Below are positions 57,026 to 64,000 of a stretch of 64,000 bases of DNA, one piece after another. The stretch covers positions 1-64,000 of the forward strand of contig NW_026089483.1 in NCBI RefSeq assembly GCF_933775445.1. Direction: 5' to 3'. Each line of letters starts with the position of its first letter. Position 1 is the stretch's first letter. This DNA comes from Argentina anserina (Eukaryota; Streptophyta; Magnoliopsida; Rosales; Rosaceae). The position numbers and the translations under genes were made by a program. A model generated the notes under the pieces. It was given only the letters and a program-made list of their open reading frames with translations. It was not told where the DNA came from and ran no database searches.

Positions 57026-58644
57026 GCTGCCTGCCGAGACTCCGAAGGCCGGCCTTTCGGGCGCCCGTTTCGGTGGCGGCTGCTGCTGCTCTTGCTCACC
57101 TGATCCAGCGCGGTGCGGGCGCTCCAGTGGAGTTGATTTCTGTGCGGCTGTGGATGAAAAGCGAAAGCGAAAGAGAGAGGCAGATGGAGATGAAGAAGAA
57201 GGAGGAGGAGGCGGCGGAGGAGAAGTCAATGGCATATGGCGTGATCTCTCTGCTGATGTAGGCACGCGCGCCATCGACAGACGACCGCACTAACATTCAC
57301 TTGTCTCGGGGAGCCCAGGCAGCGGCGGCGGCGGCGGTGGAAGCAGTTGCAGCAGAGATCTAGCAGAAAGAGGCTCGGCGGCGGCGGCGGCATTACGGTT
57401 CGCCGGCGGTAACTCGATTTTCGTGTAGTTGTTGTTGTTGTTGTTGTTGTTGTTGCCATGAAGGGCGGCCAACTAACTTGAGTACATTCGTGTGCGTGCC
57501 AGCGTTTAAATGATGTTTTGTCAACAATACTCTGCACCGGCCCGAACTGGGATGGCAAAAGCAGCGGCAAAGGCAACCGAGCAACAGCGAGAGCAACAGC
57601 GACGGCGCCGCTGCCAAATAGCGAAGCCAACGAGGGCAAGCGTGAACTCTCAAGCCGGCCCGGCCCGGCCCATCTAGAGATCACCAATAGAGCAATCGCT
57701 TTCGCTCGATTTCACCCCTACCTTTCAATCATTTAAGTTGACTGGCTCGCTTTGCTTCGAGGCCTTGCCGCTCGCTCGTGGGCCCATATTGCGCGCGCGC
57801 GCGCGCCAACTTACTTAGCTAACAAGCTAATGGATTGGCCTCGACGACGGCTTCAACTCGGCGGCGACGGCGGCGGCGAAGTTGGAGACGAGGCTAAAGA
57901 CGGCGCTCAGGATCACCAATTTATCGCGGCGGCGGCGGCCTCTACAAGTCGGCCTCTGAAGACTCGCAAGACTGAGAGTATTTAAGCCAAGTGCGCTGAA
58001 AGGCGCATTGTTATCAGTTGTGCTCGCGGGCTCATGATGGTGCCATAAAAGCCTGAACTCGCATCGATCTCTTCACAAACGAATGACAACTGGAACCGTT
58101 CGATGGATCCTCGCAGTGCGCCATCGCGAGGCGACTTGACGTTGGCGCCTCATTCGGCAGGCGTACGCCAGGCAGGTAATTGTGCGGCCAGCCTTGGCGG
58201 GCGGTGAAAAGTCGTCAACAGTAAATGGTGTTGTTATTGAAAACAGTCTCGGGCCGGCTCCATGCAAGCCAGCCAGCCAGCCAGCCAGCCAGCCGGCCGG
58301 CTAGACAGACAGAGTTGGTTGGGCCGCCAAAGAGGAAGCAATGGAGCTTAATCTTCGTCTTGATCGGCGCCAATCGCGATGGCCTCGGCAGCGCACAGAC
58401 AGCCAGACTAACCGACCGACCGACCGACCGACTGCTTCATGAATTGACTCCACTAGCTGGATGGTGTTGAATTGCACCCCGGAGGTGATGTTGGCCGCCG
58501 CCGCCGCCGCCGCCGCCGCGCGCTGCTGGGATTTGTTCGCAGCTCGGCGAATGGGCGCGCTTCGTTACGGCATTGGGAGCGCAACACCTTCGCCGCGGCG
58601 CCGGCGTCTCTACTGCACCGCCAAGCCAACAAAGCCAGCCAGCG

Positions 58645-58690
58645 AGCCGAGCCGAGCCGAGCCGAGCCGAGCCGAGCCGAGCCGAGCCGC
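58645..58690. repeat. (GAGCC)n pentanucleotide repeat
   Basis: About nine pure GAGCC units. Confidence 0.95.
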
Positions 58691-59144
58691 CTGTGCGCTT
58701 TGCTGGCCCGGCTAGCGGCGCCTGCCGCCTGCCCGCCTTCACTTTATGCCGCCCTTACTGATGCTGCCCCTGCTTCTGCCGCCGCTGCGGCGGCAGCTTC
58801 TGCTGCTGCTGCTACGGCTACGGCTACTGGCTGCTTTTGTTGTTGTTGTTGATGGCGGCGGCGGCGGCGGCGGCGGCGGTGGTTTCGTCGGTTGCTGGCA
58901 ACATGCAAAGAAAAGCTTCACTTGATGACAACTTTGATGCCCGAAACACACACACACACACTCACTCACACCACAAATCCTGCCTATTAACTAACAAGTA
59001 TCCAATTGACAATCATCTCTCGTCAAAAGTATTACCGCTGTCAGCAATTGTCATTAACCGTTTTAGTGTTGGTGCTGTAGTTTAGCCATAATGTATTTAT
59101 TCAGGTAGCGAAGCGCCAATCGCCAGCCAAGACAAAGCAGCAGC

Positions 59145-59225
59145 AATAACAACAACAACAGCAACAACAACAACAACAACAACAACAACAAGCAACAACA
59201 ACGACCAGAACAACAACAACAACAA
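59145..59225. repeat. (AAC)n trinucleotide repeat
   Basis: About 80 bp dominated by AAC units with a few AGC interruptions. Confidence 0.9.
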
Positions 59226-59662
59226 AACCGAAACAAACAAAGCAGAGCAAAACAAACACCGCCTCAAACCATAGTTGAGCTAGAACTCGACTGGACAGGA
59301 CGGAACGGGCCATCATCTATCCTGGCCGGCCATTTAATTAGGCCATCATTCGATCTACAAGTTAACGACTCATGGATGATAGCGGCACAGCTGTGGTTGT
59401 TTTATTGCGCACCCTTTTGGCCATTAAAGGGATAGTATTATGCACTTAGATTCCCGTCCAATGAGGCCAGATGATATGGATATAACTCTGTCAGCTGACA
59501 ACCATCTTATGTGTACGATACCAGCATCATCTAGTTGTAAGAATCACCTGCTGTCATTATTAGTATTAGTATTAGTATTATTACTAGTGCCATCACACTG
59601 ACATCAGGCTGTCATCGTCGTTAAAATTGTGCCCCTATTGTTGCTGCATTCGAAGAGAGCAT

Positions 59663-59665
59663 TGT

Positions 59666-59701
<36 letters not shown>

Positions 59702-59703
59702 GA
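59663..59703. repeat. (GA)n microsatellite just before IP3 3-kinase
   Basis: About 20 GA units ending 25 bp upstream of the ATG, so probably in the 5' leader or core promoter. Confidence 0.9.
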
Positions 59704-59727
59704 AGTGAGCACTGATCCGATTCAATC

Positions 59728-60867
59728 ATGGTTCAAAACACTATGCATCAACGGCCAAAAGTCAGCTCGAAAATGAAGAATTCACCAGTGAACAACAATA
59801 TGTCCGTCCAGAAAGAGGATATACCAGAGGAACAACATCCTCAACAACAACAGAAACAGCCACAACAACCACAGCAGCAAGACCAGAGAGTCTTCTTTCA
59901 GCTAACCGGTCACAAGGAATGCTTTAAGACCGGCACAAGAGCGAACACTATATTGAAAAAGGCGACAGGCAATGAAGAGAGCTGCCTGCGGGAGCTCATG
60001 GACGATAGTCTATCAAAGTTTGTGCCCAGATTAATCGGAACGGTGGACGTCAACGGCCAACGATACCTTGAGATGGAGGATTTGCTGTTCAATTTTGAGA
60101 ATGCGTCCGTGATGGATGTCAAAATGGGATCCAGGACGTACAGGGAGGAGGAGTTGAATATTGCGGCCAGGGAGGAGAAGCTGCGCCGCGACATGTACGA
60201 GAAGATGATTGAAATTGACAAAAGCGAGCCCACCGACCAGGAGAGGCAATTGAAAGCAATCACGAAGCCCAGATATATGGTCTGGCGCGAGACCATAAGC
60301 TCCACTTCAAGTTTGGGCTTTCGAATCGAGGGGATGCGCTTCGAGGATGGCTCCATCGATAAGGGATTCAAGACCATGAAAAATGAGCAACAAATTGAGC
60401 AGGCGATAGCGCGCTACGCTCGCTTGGATCGGATAAAATTGAAGTATCTCAAACGATTACATGATCTCAGGGAGGCATTGATGAAATCAAAATTCTTCTC
60501 CACTCATGAAGTCATTGGAAGCTCGTTGCTGTTCATTCACAACGACACTGACGCTAATATCTGGCTGATTGATTTCGCTAAAACCGACACATTGCCAGCC
60601 AATACCATGGTAACTCACCGCAAGAAATGGGAACTCGGCAACCACGAGGACGGTTACTTGGTTGGCATTGAAAATCTCATTCGCATTTTCGAACAATTAA
60701 TCTCACGTACAAACGATCTTAGAGCCACCGAGTCTGCGGCAACCCTAGAGGGTCAGCAGCAGCAGCAACAACAACAACAACAACAGCCGCCGCCGCCCAT
60801 CAGCCAGGGCCGGCGCCCAATCAAGCCCCAGATGTCCAGGTTGACCTGCCTGGCGTATGGTCGCTAG
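59728..60867 (+). CDS. Inositol-1,4,5-trisphosphate 3-kinase
   Basis: Phosphorylates Ins(1,4,5)P3 to Ins(1,3,4,5)P4, ending the calcium-release signal made by phospholipase C. The 379-residue protein has a Gln-rich N-terminus and a complete inositol polyphosphate kinase domain. Landmarks: MEDLLFNFENASVMDVKMGS (the substrate-binding PxxxDxKxG motif with A for P), RTYREEEL, the SSLGFRIEGM motif typical of IP3 3-kinases, and WLIDFAKTDTL near the end (catalytic DFAK). A polyQ-polyP stretch follows the domain. It lacks the long regulatory N-terminus of vertebrate ITPKA-C. Single exon. Confidence 0.94.
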   Translation: MVQNTMHQRPKVSSKMKNSPVNNNMSVQKEDIPEEQHPQQQQKQPQQPQQQDQRVFFQLTGHKECFKTGTRANTILKKATGNEESCLRELMDDSLSKFVPRLIGTVDVNGQRYLEMEDLLFNFENASVMDVKMGSRTYREEELNIAAREEKLRRDMYEKMIEIDKSEPTDQERQLKAITKPRYMVWRETISSTSSLGFRIEGMRFEDGSIDKGFKTMKNEQQIEQAIARYARLDRIKLKYLKRLHDLREALMKSKFFSTHEVIGSSLLFIHNDTDANIWLIDFAKTDTLPANTMVTHRKKWELGNHEDGYLVGIENLIRIFEQLISRTNDLRATESAATLEGQQQQQQQQQQQPPPPISQGRRPIKPQMSRLTCLAYGR

Positions 60868-61984
60868 GGTGGCGCGAGCGACGGAATCAGCCCAGTCGGG
60901 GCTCTAACAAGTCATACAATTAGAAACAAACCGCACCAATAGGGGCGCAAATCGCCTTATTTTTCTACCTGTGCCTGTCTGCCAGTCGCCTGTCAGTAAG
61001 CCTAGCTCTTGGCGCGCCAAGGCCGATAAATAAATCACTGCTTGAGCCCACTGGGACAAGATTGTTGATCTCTCTATTCGTTACTTCTCACGAGCGGCGG
61101 ACCTCTTTGCCTGACCTCGAATACTTAATTGAAGTGATTCTCATCGTCATTATCAGTTCATGCGCATTGTTGGTGATCCTCCTCTGCTCGCCACTTTGCT
61201 TTTCATTCTTCATCTCCAGCTCAAATCGTTGGTCTACTCTGGTCTGGCAGAAAATCAAAACCATATGATTTATACGGTAAATTGTTCCTTGATTTTGGTC
61301 GAGTAAAAACTGGGATATCGTTACTTGAGCTCTCCAGATTTGTTGCCTAGACAGCGCAATATTCAAACGATTGCGAGATGATTACCCAGAAATCCTCTCC
61401 AAGAGGCACGCAACAGATTATCGAACAACGAACGAGACTAGCAAGGCGAGTCTCGCGTTAACTCATTCATGATTTAGCTTTTCAGTTGGCCGTGCAAAGG
61501 CATTCAATAAAAACCACCCATCTTGATGGATGGTTTTTACATACGTGATACATTTTCATAAACATCTCCAGATTGTTTATGGCACGAAGCAATGTGACAC
61601 TCTACAATAACAAAGTAGTCTTCCAGTGAACTTGCATTTTTGCAACTGTCTTTCATCTTGGAGCATTGAATTGGGTCGTATCGCCACACCACACAAGACG
61701 TCATGAATCAAGCGAGGCTTGATTTTAACTGCACCAGTTTATTTATAATTGCAGCAACGAAATTGAAGAGACCACGAGTTTGGTCGCACGAGAAGACGCA
61801 CCCAAGTCGGCCGGCCAGTGGCCAGTGGCCAGTGGTTTCAAGCAACTTACCAGCCGCAATTAGTGGCTATTCCAAGCGGCGTCCATAGCCAAAACCATGG
61901 CCAACTCGGGGCCAGCAGCTTCGGCAGCTGCAAGAGGCCAGCAGCGGCCATGATCCATCATCCAAACCAAACTCATAAAGGCCA
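60868..61984. other. Intergenic with one inverted repeat
   Basis: About 1.1 kb between IP3 3-kinase and the PKC C1 pseudogene. Short frames at 61062-61366 on both strands lack any family resemblance. An inverted repeat lies at 61508-61539. Confidence 0.5.
61508..61539. repeat. Near-perfect 15-bp inverted repeat after an AATAAA
   Basis: The arms 61508-61522 and 61525-61539 pair with one mismatch (C17/A30 of the line) around a 2-nt centre. An AATAAA hexamer overlaps the left arm (61506-61511). It could be a hairpin at a transcript 3' end; no gene is assigned to it. Confidence 0.75.
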
Positions 61985-62440
61985 GTTGCTGCCCGTTATT
62001 GTCGTCGTGTTTACATGGTGATGGGTCACGACGACATCTAGGGCTGCCTTGCTAGGCCGAAGCATCCAACAGTCTGCTCCCATTGCAAGGGCTTCATTTG
62101 GGGCATCGGCAAGCAGGGCTACAAGTGCAAGACTCGCGCACTGGTCCTACACAAGCGCTGCCACGAGTCGGTTAAATTAAAACCAGATGCCAAGACAGCG
62201 AGGCCACTCTTGCTGCTTCAAGAGAGGCTGCAATTGCCACCCAAACGCTTGGCCCAGATTCAAGTTATGGATTCGAGGATCACTCCTTCAAGAGACCAAC
62301 CGCGCCTGTGCCCATTGTGGCACAGGCGCTCTACGGCCTGTATAAGCAGGATTTATCGTGCTCACAAGAGCGGTGTAAAATGAGCACCCATCGCAAGTGC
62401 AAAAGGAGTGTGGCCAATAAATTGCGCGGCCCCGGCGATA
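61985..62440 (+). pseudogene. Decayed copy of the PKC pseudosubstrate-C1A-C1B region
   Basis: Homologous to residues of about 101-244 of the PKC gene at 48-50.6 kb. One frame gives RVYMVMGHDDI (parent [11 protein letters not shown]), a TAG stop at 62039-62041, then [20 protein letters not shown] and [17 protein letters not shown] (C1A; one zinc-ligand Cys is replaced by Arg). A frameshift follows. In another frame C1B reads [11 protein letters not shown] ... [20 protein letters not shown] and THRKCKRSV. The first C1B zinc pair is visible only in a third frame (ACAHCG), so at least two further compensating indels exist. The last Cys is lost. No kinase domain follows. It reads as a dead partial duplicate. 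Confidence 0.88.
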
Positions 62441-62890
62441 CTTTTATGAGTGCCAATAAATACGAATTGAACGCGGCGGTCGTAAGACGAAGGAATCTGT
62501 CGCACCATAACTCCATCGAACGATCTGTCTCCTCTCGGTGACTTATACATTGACTGTAACTTAATTGGTCTCGTCTAAACGTCGTACCGAATCAGAAGCA
62601 GCTGCAGCCCCTTCGTGGTCGGTCCCAACTTTAAACCCCAAATGTCTCTCGATTCGATTCAGATTTGTGTGGCGTCCATGCCGTCGTGCTATAGCAGAAC
62701 GCGCAATAGAAGCGCGTGCAGCCCCAAGTACAGCATTCTGTGCAGCATGTAAATAATAGTGCCGCTGGTGAGCCTAGGCTTGAGGAGGGCGGCGATAGGG
62801 AGCGGGAAAAAATGGCGCCGCATGGCCCCATTTCGAGCTGGCTGTTTACTTCGCCTAGCAACTTGTTCTTCGGGCTTCCGAGAGTCAAAA
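62441..62890. other. Gap between the PKC relic and the fukutin-like gene
   Basis: About 450 bp. The open frame continuing from the C1B relic to 62541 has no clear counterpart in PKC. The rest should hold the promoter of the next gene. Confidence 0.4.
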
Positions 62891-64000
62891 ATGGTGAAAG
62901 TTTTCCACAATCCTCGCCTAACATCCTCAAAAGTATTGGTCTCTCTATTTCTAACATCTGTGATCATCCTGTGCCAGCTACTCCTGTTCCATTATTATTA
63001 TAGATTTATCTCGGACGGCGCCGAAGACCTCTGGCGAAACTCTAAATATCCATTGGAATCGGTATTCTGTCAATTCAATCGATTGGGGCACATTCATGAG
63101 CTTGCGCGAAATTCCGACGTAGATTTGGTTCTAATAGATCCTGATGTGGTCAAGTCAAACGATAGTCTAAAGCGAGAATCAAGTCAACTCGAGTTTAGTA
63201 GCTCGAATTATCAGCAGCAGCTCAAAAGAAGCCAAGAATCGAGCCACAAATCGATCATACATCTCGCGATCATCAATGAAACAAGCGGCGGCCAACCAAA
63301 TTTGAAACTATTCTACGAATCCCTGAAAAACAATGGATATATTACGCTGCAATACGACTCGAGCCAGCCGATGCAAGCCGAAGTGTACCGTCGAGCATCG
63401 CATTTGTTCGACGAGGCCCACGAGATCCATGAACGAGGTAAGAATGTGTCCAAAATCTATACCGAATTTATAGCACATATTTTTGTATTGAATAGCACCG
63501 CTAGCTCTCCAGGAGAGGCGGCCATCTCGAACCAAGTGAAGTATTCGTGCGAAAAGCGTGGATTCCATTCTGGCGGCGGCGGCGGCGGCGGCGGGATGAG
63601 AAACACTGTGATACACATAGTTGTGCTGTATAATTACGAATTCAATCCCAAGTTTGAATGGATTCAGCCCGCTTTGCACCTGGACGAGTTGGACAAGCAT
63701 AAACTGCTCGCTTACAATGTTCATTGGGTCGATTTTAGGATACCAATCGAGCATCATTATTTACATCGCAAACGGACCACTAGCAGCACCGTTCATTCCA
63801 TCGGTGCAGGTCAGCAAAATGATCCCAACGGCGGCGGGATCCTCTCAGAGGCCAGCCGGCGGCTGACAGTGTTCGAACCCGAAGAGGACAGAACCTTGAG
63901 CTATGCGAACAATTCTTTCGTCTATTGCAAAAGTTTGCCATTCAATATAAGTGCTCTTATCGACAGCCAGAAGAAGTACAGCAGATATCTGATGATGCTT
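62891..64000 (+). CDS. Fukutin-like type II membrane protein (5' part; runs off the window)
   Basis: Open for 370 codons to the window edge with no stop and no intron. It starts MVKVFHNPRLTSSK and has one membrane span (VLVSLFLTSVIILCQLLLFHY, near residues 15-35), then a lumenal region, as in Golgi glycosyltransferases. Resemblance to fukutin: DVDLVLIDPDVV near residue 80 (VPVFLIDPLIL in human fukutin), VIHIVVLYNYE (AIHLVVFHERS) and NSFVYCKSLPFNIS near the window end. Fukutin transfers ribitol phosphate onto alpha-dystroglycan; the catalytic LicD-type domain would lie beyond the window. A seven-Gly run and a polar stretch interrupt the stem. Family call is tentative. Confidence 0.6.
   Translation, partial: MVKVFHNPRLTSSKVLVSLFLTSVIILCQLLLFHYYYRFISDGAEDLWRNSKYPLESVFCQFNRLGHIHELARNSDVDLVLIDPDVVKSNDSLKRESSQLEFSSSNYQQQLKRSQESSHKSIIHLAIINETSGGQPNLKLFYESLKNNGYITLQYDSSQPMQAEVYRRASHLFDEAHEIHERGKNVSKIYTEFIAHIFVLNSTASSPGEAAISNQVKYSCEKRGFHSGGGGGGGGMRNTVIHIVVLYNYEFNPKFEWIQPALHLDELDKHKLLAYNVHWVDFRIPIEHHYLHRKRTTSSTVHSIGAGQQNDPNGGGILSEASRRLTVFEPEEDRTLSYANNSFVYCKSLPFNISALIDSQKKYSRYLMML

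Noticed and set aside
61062..61366. Small hydrophobic plus-strand frame and overlapping minus-strand frame
   Set aside because: Overlapping and of low information. The hydrophobic stretch (LIEVILIVIISSCALLVILL) could mimic a membrane span, but there is no supporting context.

Overview
The window is nuclear DNA from a compact animal genome, most likely an arthropod and, by inference, an acariform mite. The arthropod signal comes from an eclosion-hormone-like neuropeptide gene, an arthropod-style secreted CUB protein and a small ML-domain (NPC2 / group 2 allergen) protein. About 27 protein genes lie in 64 kb. Only five of them show introns: RPS3, the CUB gene, the NPC2-like gene, UBE2Q and the PKC gene. 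The ten introns are 75-170 bp long and every donor is GTAAGT or GTGAGT. Topoisomerase II, pescadillo, ABCF2, NAA35, AspRS and DENND6 each read as one uninterrupted frame. Such intron loss and density is known from very small mite genomes, for example eriophyoids, but the species cannot be fixed from this sequence alone.

Layout. 0-5 kb: TRAPPC2 (-), RPS3 (+), secreted CUB protein (+). 5.8-10.9 kb: a TAL/SCL-type bHLH (-), an unknown acidic protein (-), NAA35 (+), an unknown basic nuclear-type protein (-). 11.3-18.4 kb: cytosolic AspRS (+), an LRR surface protein (+), topoisomerase II (-). 19-24.3 kb: CDK5 (+), RCL1 (-), DENND6 (+), NPC2-like (-). 25.4-33.4 kb: ABCF2 (+), GTF3C6 (-), eclosion-hormone-like (+), a ZO-type MAGUK core (-). 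33.4-36.9 kb is gene-free low-complexity DNA. 36.9-43 kb: a short tropomyosin (+), PES1 (-), RPP14 (-), a NUP58 coiled-coil protein (+), a broken ankyrin fragment (-), UBE2Q (-). 45.3-50.6 kb: WDR74 (+), a novel-type PKC (-). 50.6-59.7 kb is a 9-kb gene-free block packed with microsatellites. 59.7-64 kb: IP3 3-kinase (+), a decayed copy of PKC C1 domains (+), and the 5' part of a fukutin-like gene (+) that runs off the right edge.

Strands largely alternate, so many genes form divergent pairs with short shared promoters and tail-to-tail pairs whose stop codons are only 27-36 bp apart. Most genes are housekeeping. Several act in ribosome production or function (RPS3, PES1, RCL1, WDR74, ABCF2). 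RPP14 and GTF3C6 serve RNase P/MRP and Pol III transcription. PKC and IP3 3-kinase face away from each other across the 9-kb block and act in the same phospholipase-C branch. No transposase, reverse transcriptase, CRISPR array, tRNA or rRNA was seen. The most unusual items are the PKC C1 pseudogene, domain-trimmed PKC, ZO and NUP58 proteins, an intronless short tropomyosin, and a perfect 38-bp palindrome between TOP2 and CDK5.
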